Shown: piece after piece, positions 42,958 to 52,317 of the stretch
Layout of the letters: every line of letters starts with the position of its first letter
How positions within the stretch are numbered: the stretch's first letter is position 1
Assembly: GCF_004698125.1 (NCBI RefSeq)
Contig: NZ_ML214298.1
Location: 951,972-1,015,971, forward strand
Origin: Halosimplex halophilum
GTDB lineage: Archaea > Halobacteriota > Halobacteria > Halobacteriales > Haloarculaceae
Direction: 5' to 3'
Length of the DNA stretch: 64,000 bases
The notes under the pieces: generated by a model
Told to the model about the DNA's origin: nothing
The model's database searches: none
The model's input: only the letters and a program-made list of their open reading frames with translations
Made by a program: the position numbers and the translations under genes

Positions 42958-44088
42958 TTACTCGACCACCTCGCCGTCGGCGGTGGCGACCGTGTCGCCG
43001 TCGTGGCGAACCGTGACCTCGAAGGTCGAACCCGCCGGTACAGCGCTCATGTTCACCGCGGCGCTGAACCGACCGTCTTCAGTCACGGTCGCCGCGGCGC
43101 TCTTGAGGAACGGACTGGAGTCGCCCGCCGACCGGAGCCGGATGGTCACCTCCGTCCCCGCCGGCAGGTCGGTCTCGCCGGCGATCGACCGGTCCGACGC
43201 CGGTTCGAGCGTCAGCGCGTCCCCGTCGTAGTCGAGGGTCGTGTTGTGGTCCTCGTCGGCGACCGGACTGGTGTCGTTGACGGGCACCATCGTCAGGTTG
43301 CCCTGGCTCGTGTTCGTCGTCGACACCACGTTGTCCCCGCCGATGACGACGCCCTCGGCGGACGCGAGGTCCGCGCCGTCGTGGCGGGCGACGGCCTCGA
43401 AGGTCGTCCCGTTGTCGACGCCGACCAGGTCGACCTCGGCGACGAAGGTGCCGTCCTCGTCGACCGTCGCCGTCCGCTGGACGAGGAACGGCGACGCGCC
43501 CGCCGTCGAGGTCAGTCGGACGGTCAGCTCGCTCCCGGGCGCCAGGGCCGTCTCGCCGCGCACGGTCGCGTTTTCGAGCGCCGCGACCGCGAGCCGGTCG
43601 CCGTCGTAGACGAAGGCGGTGCCCGACTCGGCGTCCCCGGAACCGTCTGTCGGCGTGACGCCCGCGACGGCGCTGACGCGGGCGCTCACGTTCGCCAGCT
43701 CGGCGCCGTCGCGGACGACCGTCACCCAGGCAGAGGCGTCCTCGGAGACGTGTGAGAGGTCGACGGTCGCCGAGAACGCGCCGTCCTCGGCGACGGTCGT
43801 CGACTCGGAGACGAGGAACGGACTGTCCCCGTCCGAGACGACCCGCACCGCGAGTTCCGTCTCGGGCGACAGGTCCGTCTCGCCGGCGATGGTCTGGTTC
43901 GGCGCGCCGTCCAGCGAGAGATGGGCGCCGTCGTGGGCGACGGTCGTCCCGTTCCCGGCGGGGCCGGGCGTCGCGGTCGAGTCGGCGGGGCCGTCGCCCC
44001 CGAGCGGGACGCCGCCGGCCGACACCGCGGCGACGGCGGCCACGAGGACCACCGCGACGGCGCCGACGGTGCCGTAGGTGCGGTTCAC
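42958..44088 (-). CDS. Secreted surface protein with three BGTF-like repeats
   Basis: 376 aa. A hydrophobic N-terminal helix (VGAVAVVLVAAVAAVSAGGV) suggests secretion or anchoring. Three repeats of about 100 residues follow, each with IAGETDLxPxTEL.VR, SPFLV/SPFLK and TV.EDG.FxAxVDLS/M. This is the pattern of haloarchaeal surface-glycoprotein (BGTF) domains. N-glycosylation-type NxT sites are frequent. GTG 44088 was chosen: a GGTGAT Shine-Dalgarno-like motif stands before it; ATG 44136 is longer. Confidence 0.78.
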   Translation of the reverse strand: MNRTYGTVGAVAVVLVAAVAAVSAGGVPLGGDGPADSTATPGPAGNGTTVAHDGAHLSLDGAPNQTIAGETDLSPETELAVRVVSDGDSPFLVSESTTVAEDGAFSATVDLSHVSEDASAWVTVVRDGAELANVSARVSAVAGVTPTDGSGDAESGTAFVYDGDRLAVAALENATVRGETALAPGSELTVRLTSTAGASPFLVQRTATVDEDGTFVAEVDLVGVDNGTTFEAVARHDGADLASAEGVVIGGDNVVSTTNTSQGNLTMVPVNDTSPVADEDHNTTLDYDGDALTLEPASDRSIAGETDLPAGTEVTIRLRSAGDSSPFLKSAAATVTEDGRFSAAVNMSAVPAGSTFEVTVRHDGDTVATADGEVVE

Positions 44089-44285
44089 CGGATCACCCCC
44101 GTTGTGACGCGGGAGGGCTGTCCGCGGTCGGACCACAGGGGGCCGACCGCCTCGGTTCGGTCGCGGGGTGGGCGGTCTGCGTGCATCCCACCACCGGCTA
44201 CGGCCGACCGGTAAGTATCCCCGACGAATGGTTAAATCTCGGTTTGAGCGGCGTCAGACGAGCTACCGGGGCCTCGTCCGGCGGC

Positions 44286-44726
44286 TCACTCCATCGTGAC
44301 GTGCTGGCAGTCCGCCTCGACCCGGATACCCGGGGACCCGTCCTCGCCGGTCTCTATCCAGACCTCGATCCCCGACCGGTTCGGGTCGTCGCAGGGGAGT
44401 TCCGGCTGCTCGAAGCCGGGCCAGTCGCGCTCGAAGCGGGACCCGTCGACGGTCACGACGACGGCCTCGGGCTCGGCCGAGTCGGGGAACGGCGCGTCCT
44501 CGTCGGCCTCGTTGTCGTCCGAGAGGCTGTACGCCCTCTCGAAGACGGTCTCGCCGGAGGCGTCGGTGACCGTGACCGACACCTCGTAGGTCTCCTCGCG
44601 GTCGGCGAGATACACCGTCACCCAGTGGGCGAGCCGCGGGGACGATTCGGCCGTGCTGCAGCCGGCGGCGCCGGCGAGCGCCGCGGTCGAACTCGCGAGA
44701 AACGAGCGGCGATCCAGGGAGGGCAT
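44286..44726 (-). CDS. Tat-exported lipoprotein, function unknown
   Basis: 146 aa. The signal MPSLDRRSFLASSTAALAGAAGC has twin Arg and a lipobox ending at Cys23. The rest is a beta-rich domain (WVTVYLADREETYEVSVTVTDASGETVFERAY) of unknown family with two more cysteines (LPCDD and EADCQH). Its stop is about 200 bp from the surface-protein start on the same strand. Confidence 0.82.
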   Translation of the reverse strand: MPSLDRRSFLASSTAALAGAAGCSTAESSPRLAHWVTVYLADREETYEVSVTVTDASGETVFERAYSLSDDNEADEDAPFPDSAEPEAVVVTVDGSRFERDWPGFEQPELPCDDPNRSGIEVWIETGEDGSPGIRVEADCQHVTME

Positions 44727-44833
44727 CGACCGGATCGGGCGCTGGCCGGCTGTTAAAAACCGCTATGAGGGATATATAGACCGCGGCGGACGGTACCGAG
44801 ACGCCCGTCGGATTGCCCCCCGTCGGGCGACCT

Positions 44834-46075
44834 CTACCCCTCGTCCAGCAGATGGTCCGCCAGGATCGGGACGAAGGTCCCGATGTCGGTGACCATCCCG
44901 ACGGCCTGGTCGCTGCCGCGGTCGAGCAGCTGGGTGACGGTGGCCGGGTTGATGTCGACGCAGACGGTCCGGGTCGTCGAGGGGAGGCAGTTGCCGACCG
45001 CGACGGAGTGCAACAGCGTCGAGAGCATGAGCACGAGGTCGGCCTCGTGGGCCTGCTCGCGGATGGCGTTCTGGGCCTCCATCGAGTCGGTGATGGTGTC
45101 CGGCAGGGGGCCGTCGTCGCGGATGGAGCCGGCGATGACGAACGGCACGTCGTTCTCGACGCACTCGTACATGACCCCCGACTCGACGGTGCCGCTCTCG
45201 ACGGCTTCCTCGATGCCGCCCTCGCGGATGATCTCCGAGATGGTGTAGATGTGGTGTTTGTGGCCCTTGCGCGGGTGGTCGAGGCTCTCGGTGTCCATGC
45301 CCAGCGAGGTGCCGTACAGGTCCCGTTCGAGGTCGTGGACGGCGAAGCCGTTGCCGATCGAGAGCATGTCGACGAATCCCTCGCGGACGAGGCGAGCGAG
45401 GTCCTCGCGGGCGCCCGAGTGGATGAGCGCGGGGCCGCAGACCGCGAGCACGTCGCCGCCCTCGCGCTTGGTCTCCTCGATGGCGTCGCCGACCTGGCGG
45501 ATGGTCGACTCGGAGGGGCGCTCCGAGGAGACGCCGCCCTGCATGAACCCGAAGGCGCCCTCGCGGTCGCGGGGGCGCTCGGGCGGGCTGACGCGGATGC
45601 CCGTCTCGCCGGTGACGATGGCATCGCCTTCCTCGACGCCGCTGAGGACCTCTGTGTAGGCGCGGGGGCCACCGTCCTCCCCTTCGCGGTCCTCGACGAT
45701 CACGGCGCAGTCCATCTCGATGTCCTCGACCTCGACCCACTCGCCGTCGATGCGGACTTCGGTGGGGTGGTTCGTGGTGGAGTAGAACCCGTAGGGGACG
45801 ACCTTGTCCTTGGGGGCGCGCTGGAGCGTGGCGTCTTTCGGGTCGGAGGGGTTGGCGCCGTTCTGGTGGAGTTCGTGGACGATCGACTGGAGCGTCTCCT
45901 CGTCGTCGGCCTCGACGAGCAGGCGGGCGTAGGACTCCTCGGTCTTCTCGCGGCCGATGGCGAACTCCTCGACCTCGAAGGAGCCGCCCATGTCCATGAT
46001 GATGCCGAAACAGGCCTGCATCATCCCCGAGTCGATGATGTGACCCTCCAGTTCGACCTCGCGCGCGGCAGTCAT
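44834..46075 (-). CDS. Archaeal-type ornithine cyclodeaminase / LOR-SDH domain protein
   Basis: 413 aa. The N-terminal LOR/SDH-type domain (AREVELEGHIIDSGMMQACFGIIMDMGGSFEV) and the C-terminal Rossmann-like part with EAQNAIREQAHEADLVLMLSTLLHSVAVGNCLP match the TIGR00300 family. A Methanococcus member converts ornithine to proline and ammonia with NAD. Haloarchaeal members are usually annotated only by family name. Start 46075 was chosen because the conserved sequence begins there. Confidence 0.85.
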   Translation of the reverse strand: MTAAREVELEGHIIDSGMMQACFGIIMDMGGSFEVEEFAIGREKTEESYARLLVEADDEETLQSIVHELHQNGANPSDPKDATLQRAPKDKVVPYGFYSTTNHPTEVRIDGEWVEVEDIEMDCAVIVEDREGEDGGPRAYTEVLSGVEEGDAIVTGETGIRVSPPERPRDREGAFGFMQGGVSSERPSESTIRQVGDAIEETKREGGDVLAVCGPALIHSGAREDLARLVREGFVDMLSIGNGFAVHDLERDLYGTSLGMDTESLDHPRKGHKHHIYTISEIIREGGIEEAVESGTVESGVMYECVENDVPFVIAGSIRDDGPLPDTITDSMEAQNAIREQAHEADLVLMLSTLLHSVAVGNCLPSTTRTVCVDINPATVTQLLDRGSDQAVGMVTDIGTFVPILADHLLDEG

Positions 46076-46187
46076 GCCCGGAGCCACGGCGGGGGCGAGT
46101 AAGTCGTTTTGGATGGGCGCCGACCGCGACCGCCGAGTCCCCGCCCGCATCGATCCGCTTACGTCCGGCCCGCCCCAACTCCGGACG

Positions 46188-46436
46188 ATGGACTACGGAG
46201 ACATCGCGCTCGCGCTCGCACTGCTCGTCGGGATCGCGCTGACCGGCCAGGTCGCGGGCCTCGTCGAGTCGGCGGGCTTCGAGGGCCTCGGTAGCCTCGT
46301 CTGGCCGGTCGGCTACGGGAGCGTCGTCCTCGCCGCGTGGTACGTCTGGATCCGCCCGATGGACCTGGGCGCCCGCGACCCCGACGGCACCGACCTCTGG
46401 GAGGCCGACGAGGAGTCGACCGACCCGGACCGATAG
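46188..46436 (+). CDS. Small two-helix membrane protein
   Basis: 82 aa: hydrophobic segments at about 6-26 (IALALALLVGIALTGQVAGLV) and 37-54 (LVWPVGYGSVVLAAWYVW), then a short acidic tail. No family recognised. It is divergent from the ornithine cyclodeaminase-like gene and precedes the metal ATPase gene by about 100 bp. Confidence 0.7.
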   Translation: MDYGDIALALALLVGIALTGQVAGLVESAGFEGLGSLVWPVGYGSVVLAAWYVWIRPMDLGARDPDGTDLWEADEESTDPDR

Positions 46437-46538
46437 GCGAAGTTGTTAACCGAACGCGCTCGTTTTAGCAAACTGTAGTAATTCACCCCCGGTTCGTAGC
46501 AGCGGGGTTAATACGTCCCGGCGGTCTAGGTCCGAGTA

Positions 46539-49148
46539 ATGACGGACGACCCGAACCGGTCCGGCGACCGAAGCGGCCCCGAGAGCGCCGGAACCGGCGC
46601 CGGGGACCCTCGTCGCGCCGACGACGCCGGCGGCGTCAGTGACGACTCCGGCGGCACCGATGGTGCCAGTGCCGACGCCGCGGACGCCGCCGACACCGGG
46701 GAGGCGTGCTGCGAGTCCGACGGCTGCGAGGGGTCGGCTGCCCCGGCTGCCGACGCGGACGACGGCGGGGTCGCCGAGGGGACGACGGTGCGGTTCTCGG
46801 TCCCGGAGATGGACTGCTCGTCGTGTGCGAGCAAGGTCGACGCGGCGCTGTCCGACCGCGAGGGCGTCGCCGCGACGGACCTGCAGCCGACGACGGGGAC
46901 GGCGAAGATCACCTTCGACACCAGCCAGACCTCCCGCTCGGACCTCGTCGCTGCGGTCGAGAGCGCCGGCTATCCGGTCGCCGACGACGGGAGCAGAAGC
47001 GCCGGCGGCGATGCGGACGACGCGGTCGGGACCGGGAGCGTCTTCCGGACCGCCCGCGCGAAGAAGACCGCGCTCAGCGGCCTCGCCCTCGGGCTCGGCC
47101 TGCTCGTCCAGTTCGGGCTCCCCGGGCTGAACACCGCTCTCGTCGCGGCCGCGGGCCGGGAGCTGCTGGTCGCGGACGCGCTGTACCTGCTGGCGGTCCT
47201 CGCCGGCGGCCAGGTGATCGTCCGCAACGGCTACTACTCGGCGAAGAATCTCAGCCTCGACATCGACTTCCTGATGTCGGTCGCCATCCTGAGCGCGGCG
47301 GGGATCTCGCTGGCCGTCCCCGGCCTGCACTTCTACGTCGAGGCGGCGTCGCTGGCCTTCCTCTTCAACGTCGCCGAGCTGCTGGAGCGGTACTCGGTCG
47401 ACCGCGCCCGCAACTCGCTGGAGGAGCTGCTGACGCTCTCCCCGGACATCGCCACGGTCCGCCGGACCGGACCCGACGGCGAGCCCGAGCGGGAGGAGGT
47501 CCCCGTCGAGGACGTGGCCGTCGGCGAGACCGTCCTCGTGGAGCCCGGCGAGAAGATCCCGATGGACGGCACCGTGACGGAGGGATCGAGCGCGGTCAAC
47601 CAGGCGCCGATCACCGGGGAGAGCGTCCCCGTGGACAAGGAGCCCGGCGACGAGGTGTTCGCGGGGACGATCAACGAGCAGGGGTTCCTGGCGGTGGAGA
47701 CGACCGCCGCGGCGGGCGACACGACCATCGACCGGATCGTCGAACTCGTCGAGGACGCACAGGCGAACAAGACCGAGCGCGAGCAGTTCGTCGAGCGGTT
47801 CGCCGACTACTACACGCCCGCGGTGGTCGTCGCCGCCCTGCTGGCCACGTTCGTCGCCCCGCTGGTCTTCAGCGGCGGCTGGGCGACGTGGTTCGTCCGC
47901 GGCATCTCCCTGCTGGTCATCGCCTGCCCGTGCGCGTTCGTCATCTCGACGCCCGTGACGGTGGTCTCGGGCGTCACGAGCGCGGCGAAGAACGGCGTGC
48001 TGATCAAGGGCGGCAACCACCTGGAAGCGATGGGCGACGTGGACGCCGTCGCCTTCGACAAGACGGGGACCCTGACGACCGGCGAGCTGTCGGTGACCGA
48101 CGTGGTGGGGCTGAACGGCAACGACGAGGCCGACGTGTTGCAGTGCGCCCGCGCCATCGAGCGCCGGAGCGAACACCCCATCGGCGACGCCATCGTCGCC
48201 CACGCCGACGAACGGGGAGTCGCGGACCGCGAGGTGACCGACTTCGAGTCGATCACCGGCAGGGGCGTCCGCGCGGACCTGGACGGTCGGACCCACTACG
48301 CCGGCAAGCCCGGTCTCTTCGAGGACCTGGGGTTCGAGCTGGACCACGTCCACCTGAGCGGCGACGAGACGATGACCGACGGCGGTCTCGCGAGCGACGG
48401 GAACGAGACCTCGTCGGACCGCCGGTCCGACGGCGGGGTCGCGGTCGAGCGCGCGAAGCGGCCCTGCCCGGACCGCGACGACTGCGTCGACCTCTGGGAG
48501 ACGGTCCCGCGGCTCCAGTCTCAGGGGAAGACGGTCGTGCTCGTCGGCACCGACGAGGAGATCGAGGGGCTGGTCGCCATCGCCGACGAGGTGCGCCCGG
48601 AGGCCCGCTGGACGGTCGAGCGCCTGCGCGAGCAGGGCGTCGACCACCTCGCGATGCTCACCGGCGACAACGAGCGGACGGCCCGCGCGGCGGCCGAGCA
48701 GGTCGGCGTCGACGCGTTCCACGCCGACCTGCTCCCCGACGAGAAGGTCGACCGGGTCGAGGCGCTCCGCGAGGAGTACGACACCGTCGCGATGGTCGGC
48801 GACGGTATCAACGACGCGCCCGCGCTGGCGACCGCCACCGTCGGGATCGCGATGGGCGCCGCGGGGACCGACACCGCCCTCGAGACCGCCGACGTGGCGC
48901 TGATGGGCGACGACCTCTCGAAGCTCCCCTACCTCCACCGGCTCGCCCGGACCGGCAACGGGATCATCCGCCAGAACGTCTGGGGGAGCCTCCTCGTCAA
49001 GGCCGCGCTCGCCGTCGCCATCCCGCTGCCGTTCGTCGCCGTCCCCCTCTGGTTCGTCGTCCTCGCCGGCGACGTGGGCATGACCACCGCCGTCACAGCC
49101 AACGCCATGCGCCTCGCCCGCCTCCGCCCCGACCCCGCGACCGCCTGA
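46539..49148 (+). CDS. P1B-type heavy-metal-exporting ATPase (Zn/Cd/Pb-type)
   Basis: 869 aa. A long acidic start carries a cysteine cluster (CCESDGCEG), then an HMA domain with MDCSSC (near 89-94). The pump core has TGES, the ion site CPC at 466-468 in ACPCAFVISTPV, phosphorylated Asp507 in DKTGTLT, and GDGINDAPALA. The last membrane part VVLAGDVGMTTAVTANAMR keeps the Asp used by zinc ATPases. CPC followed by A-F-V-I-S-T-P favours the Zn/Cd subgroup. A Cys-rich insert (RPCPDRDDC) lies in the nucleotide domain. A GTTAAT TATA-like box is about 30 nt upstream. Confidence 0.92.
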   Translation: MTDDPNRSGDRSGPESAGTGAGDPRRADDAGGVSDDSGGTDGASADAADAADTGEACCESDGCEGSAAPAADADDGGVAEGTTVRFSVPEMDCSSCASKVDAALSDREGVAATDLQPTTGTAKITFDTSQTSRSDLVAAVESAGYPVADDGSRSAGGDADDAVGTGSVFRTARAKKTALSGLALGLGLLVQFGLPGLNTALVAAAGRELLVADALYLLAVLAGGQVIVRNGYYSAKNLSLDIDFLMSVAILSAAGISLAVPGLHFYVEAASLAFLFNVAELLERYSVDRARNSLEELLTLSPDIATVRRTGPDGEPEREEVPVEDVAVGETVLVEPGEKIPMDGTVTEGSSAVNQAPITGESVPVDKEPGDEVFAGTINEQGFLAVETTAAAGDTTIDRIVELVEDAQANKTEREQFVERFADYYTPAVVVAALLATFVAPLVFSGGWATWFVRGISLLVIACPCAFVISTPVTVVSGVTSAAKNGVLIKGGNHLEAMGDVDAVAFDKTGTLTTGELSVTDVVGLNGNDEADVLQCARAIERRSEHPIGDAIVAHADERGVADREVTDFESITGRGVRADLDGRTHYAGKPGLFEDLGFELDHVHLSGDETMTDGGLASDGNETSSDRRSDGGVAVERAKRPCPDRDDCVDLWETVPRLQSQGKTVVLVGTDEEIEGLVAIADEVRPEARWTVERLREQGVDHLAMLTGDNERTARAAAEQVGVDAFHADLLPDEKVDRVEALREEYDTVAMVGDGINDAPALATATVGIAMGAAGTDTALETADVALMGDDLSKLPYLHRLARTGNGIIRQNVWGSLLVKAALAVAIPLPFVAVPLWFVVLAGDVGMTTAVTANAMRLARLRPDPATA

Positions 49149-49625
49149 GCGCGGTCCGCCGGCCCGGTCGGTGCCGCCCAGAATAATAAGAGATCGTACA
49201 AAAACAGGGAGTAAACACAGAAACTACTGTTTCCGTGATATTGATCCTCTATATTCGGTATCGGGGATAAGAGCGTCTAAAATGCGGATTCGACTCTGTT
49301 CGGCTGGTAGAAATCGCAAATTCTGACAGGATATCGTATTCGTACGATGTGCGGGAAAAACGGGGAACTGGGGTTTCTAGCGCCGGATCGAATATCTCTC
49401 TCGGAGACGGACCGATCCAGAAGTCAAAGAAAAATTTCAATAATTGGAAACGGATACTTGTGGTCGAGCGGGCGAGGTCGAAGCCGACGATCGGGTCGAG
49501 GTGGGGTGGTCGCAGGTCGGGGCCGTTCCGGCGACGGGTGTCGTCGTTCGGCCTTCAGGGTGTCGCAGTGGGGGACGGAGCGGCGAGCGGAAGACCTATC
49601 AGCGAGTCCGTGGTAGCCAGTGTGC
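49149..49625. other. AT-rich non-coding spacer before rdfA
   Basis: 477 bp. From about 49185 to 49450 it is clearly AT-rich against its surroundings. It contains two short hairpins: GAAAC/GTTTC (49220-49233) and ATCGTA-TTCG-TACGAT (49333-49348), the second with a UUCG tetraloop. No reading frame looks coding. It may hold a regulated promoter for rdfA or a small RNA. Confidence 0.5.
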
Positions 49626-50246
49626 ATGACGAATCGACAGGACGAGCGCCCGGACAACAAGGTAGAGCGGGTCGTGCGCAAGTACGACCTGGGGGATCTG
49701 GGCCGGGAACTGGAGCGGCGGTGGACGGGCGAGGGCCGGGAGCGCCAGAGCCTGCGCGACCTCGCGGACTTCTTCAACCGGCGCGTGCTGGAGAGTGCGA
49801 TGGACGAGGCGGGGGTCGTGACGCTGCAGGGGGAACTGGAGAACATCTACGAGTTGCTCACCGGCGACGACGTGACCGAGGGGGCCCGCACGCAGGCCCG
49901 CAACCGGCTCGAACGGGAGGGGATCGACGTCGACGACCTCCAGAACGACTTCGTGAGCCACTACGCCGTCCACACCTATCTGCGCGACTACCGGGACGCC
50001 GAGTACGAGGGCGGCGACGACGGCGACCAGCGCGAGAAGTCCGTCGAGACGATCCAGCGGCTCACCAGCCGGCTGAACGCGGTCACGCGGCGCAACGTCG
50101 AGAACCTCCGGTCGACCGAGCGGCTGGACATCGGCCCCGTCGACGTGATCGCGGACGTGCAGGTCGTCTGCCAGGAGTGTGGCCGCCAGGAGGACCCGAT
50201 CGACCTCATCGAGCGCGGCGGCTGCCGCTGTCGAGTCGACGAGTAA
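49626..50246 (+). CDS. rdfA: Rod-determining factor RdfA
   Basis: 206 aa. The sequence matches the RdfA family along its length: KVERVVRKYDLGDLGRELERRWTGEG, SLRDLADFFNRRVLESAM, LENIYELLTGDDV, DFVSHYAVHTYLRDYR, and the end STERLDIGPVDVIADVQVVCQECG... GGCRC with a Cys4 zinc ribbon. In Haloferax volcanii RdfA is needed to form rods. ATG 49626 is preferred over GTG 49620. The SMC-related gene follows in the same direction. Confidence 0.88.
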   Translation: MTNRQDERPDNKVERVVRKYDLGDLGRELERRWTGEGRERQSLRDLADFFNRRVLESAMDEAGVVTLQGELENIYELLTGDDVTEGARTQARNRLEREGIDVDDLQNDFVSHYAVHTYLRDYRDAEYEGGDDGDQREKSVETIQRLTSRLNAVTRRNVENLRSTERLDIGPVDVIADVQVVCQECGRQEDPIDLIERGGCRCRVDE

Positions 50247-50248
50247 GC

Positions 50249-50270
50249 ATTACACTCGTATGTGTGTAAT
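50249..50270. promoter_or_regulatory. 7-bp-arm palindrome between rdfA and the SMC-related gene
   Basis: ATTACAC (50249-50255) pairs with GTGTAAT (50264-50270) across an 8-bp centre, starting 3 bp after the rdfA stop. It is AT-rich in a GC-rich genome. It could be an operator for the next gene or a transcript-end hairpin; it is about 75 bp upstream of the TATA box of the SMC-related gene. Confidence 0.55.
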
Positions 50271-50342
50271 CGGGCCGGACGGCGCCGGGACCGGGCGGTC
50301 TCGTCGTCCGGGAGGGCCGGAACGCGAGCGGCGATGCAGTAC

Positions 50343-50348
50343 TTTTAT
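50343..50348 (+). promoter_or_regulatory. TATA box of the SMC-related gene
   Basis: TTTTAT in ACTTTTATCC lies 28 nt before the ATG at 50374, consistent with leaderless transcription and with the gene having a promoter separate from rdfA. Confidence 0.6.
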
Positions 50349-50373
50349 CCGCCACTGACGGCCACCGGTACAC

Positions 50374-52317
50374 ATGGGAGCGACTGATAGCAAGGCAAAG
50401 CCGGTAGACGTTACCGTGGAGAACGTCGGCGGGATCGACAGGACCGAGGTGTCGTTTTCGGCGGGCGTGACGATCCTCACGGGCCGCAACGCGACGAACC
50501 GCACGTCGCTGTTACAGGCCATCATGGCGGGGCTCGGGAGCGACAACGTCTCGCTCAAGGGCGACGCCGACGAGGGGCGCGTCGAGCTGACCGTCGGCGA
50601 CGAGACGTACACGCGGACGCTCACCCGCCAGAACGGGACCGTGGTCACGGACGGCGACCCCTACCTGGACGACTCCGAGATCGCCGACCTCTTCGTCTTC
50701 CTGCTGGAGTCCAACGAGGCCCGCCGGGCCGTCGAGCGCACGGAGAACCTCCGCGAGCTCATCATGCGGCCGGTGGACACGGCCGCGATCGAGTCGGAGA
50801 TCGACGAGCTGCAGAGCGAGCGCGACGAACTGGAGCAGCGGCTCGACGACCTCCAGTCGCTGCGCAGCTCCCTCCCGGAGCTGGAGGAGCGCCGCCAGGA
50901 CCTCGAAGCGGAGATCGAGGACAAGCGCGAGGAGCTCGCCGAGAAGAAAGAGCAGATCGACGACGCCGACCAGGACCTGGGGACGACACGCGACCAGAAG
51001 GCCGAACTCGAGGACGCGCTGGAGTCGTTCCGGGAGGCCCGCTCGGACCTGGAGGACGTGCGCTACAACCTCGACAGCGAGCGCGAGAGCATCGACGCGC
51101 TGGAGTCGGAGATCGAGGAGGTCGAGTCGGAGCTGGAGGACCTCCCCGAGGAGGTGTCGGGCGACGTGAGCGAGGTCGAGGACCGCATCGGCCGGCTGCG
51201 CGACCAGCGCCAGACGCTGGACTCGACGGTCAACGAGCTCCAGAAGGTGATCCAGTTCAACGAGGAGATGCTGGAGGGGACGAGCTCGGACGTGGTCGCC
51301 GCGCTACGGGGGGAGGACGACGCCGAGGACCTGACCGAGCGGCTCGTCGACGACCGGGTGGTCTGCTGGACCTGCGGGAGCGAGGTCGACCAGGCGGACG
51401 TGGAGGAGACCCTCGACCGCATCCGCGAGCTGCGCCAGTCGAAGCTCTCGGAGCGGCAGGACCTGCAGTCGGAGATCGACGACCTGAAGACCGAGAAGGC
51501 GACCTACCAGGAGCAGAAGCGCCAGCGCTCCCAGCTCGAGGACCGCCGCCAGCGCGCCGAGTCGGAGCTCGCCCAGCGCCGCGAGCGCGTCGCGGACCTC
51601 GAGGACGAGCGCGACCGGCTGGAGGAGCGCATCGACGAGCTGGAGGCGGAGGTCAACGAGCTCCAGGACGAGACCCAGAGCGACCTGCTGGACCTCCACC
51701 GCGAGGCCAACGAACTGGAGTTCGAGATCGGGCGCCGGCAGGACGAACTGGAGGAGGTCTCCGAGGAGATCGAGCGCATCGAGGCGGAGCTGGACCGCCG
51801 GGAGGACCTGAAGGCCGAACGCGAGGAGATCCAGGACCGGATCGAGGACCTGCGCACCCGGATCGACCGCATCGAGACGGAGGCGGTCGAGCAGTTCAAC
51901 GAGCACATGGAGTCGGTGCTGGAGATGCTCGGCTACGAGAACCTCGAACGGATCTGGATCGAGCGCAAACAGGAGCGCGTCAAGGAGGGGCGCCGGCGCG
52001 TCGAGAAGTCGGTCTTCGACCTCCACGTCGTCCGGAGCACCGAGGACGGGACGACCTACGAGGACTCCATCGACCACCTCAGCGAGTCCGAGCGCGAGGT
52101 GACGGGGCTCATCTTCGCGCTCGCCGGCTACCTCACCCACGACGTGTACGAGACCTGTCCGTTCCTCCTGCTGGACTCGATCGAGGCGATCGACTCCGAC
52201 CGCATCGCCCGTCTCGTCGACTACGTCGCCGAGTACGCCGAGTACGTCGTCGTCGCCCTCCTCGAGGAGGACGCCCAGGCGCTCGACGACGGCTACCAGC
52301 GCGTCACCGAGGTCTGA
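50374..52317 (+). CDS. Archaea-specific SMC-related protein (ASRP)
   Basis: 647 aa. The ATPase head starts with VTVENVGGIDRTEVSF and a variant P-loop GRNATNRTS (37-45), in which the usual GK[S/T] reads N-R-T. Long coiled coils (about 130-320 and 345-520) flank a hook with CWTCG (Cys331, Cys334). The C-terminal head has the signature LSESEREVTGLIFALAGYL and the Walker B CPFLLLDSIEAIDSD. The Rad50-like hook and the variant P-loop are family traits. The adjacency to rdfA suggests a link to cell shape or division. Confidence 0.93.
   Translation: MGATDSKAKPVDVTVENVGGIDRTEVSFSAGVTILTGRNATNRTSLLQAIMAGLGSDNVSLKGDADEGRVELTVGDETYTRTLTRQNGTVVTDGDPYLDDSEIADLFVFLLESNEARRAVERTENLRELIMRPVDTAAIESEIDELQSERDELEQRLDDLQSLRSSLPELEERRQDLEAEIEDKREELAEKKEQIDDADQDLGTTRDQKAELEDALESFREARSDLEDVRYNLDSERESIDALESEIEEVESELEDLPEEVSGDVSEVEDRIGRLRDQRQTLDSTVNELQKVIQFNEEMLEGTSSDVVAALRGEDDAEDLTERLVDDRVVCWTCGSEVDQADVEETLDRIRELRQSKLSERQDLQSEIDDLKTEKATYQEQKRQRSQLEDRRQRAESELAQRRERVADLEDERDRLEERIDELEAEVNELQDETQSDLLDLHREANELEFEIGRRQDELEEVSEEIERIEAELDRREDLKAEREEIQDRIEDLRTRIDRIETEAVEQFNEHMESVLEMLGYENLERIWIERKQERVKEGRRRVEKSVFDLHVVRSTEDGTTYEDSIDHLSESEREVTGLIFALAGYLTHDVYETCPFLLLDSIEAIDSDRIARLVDYVAEYAEYVVVALLEEDAQALDDGYQRVTEV

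Noticed and set aside
46539-49148. Copper-type CopA assignment of the P1B ATPase
   Set aside because: The CPC motif followed by A-F-V-I-S-T-P and the Asp in the last membrane segment fit the zinc/cadmium subgroup better than CopA.
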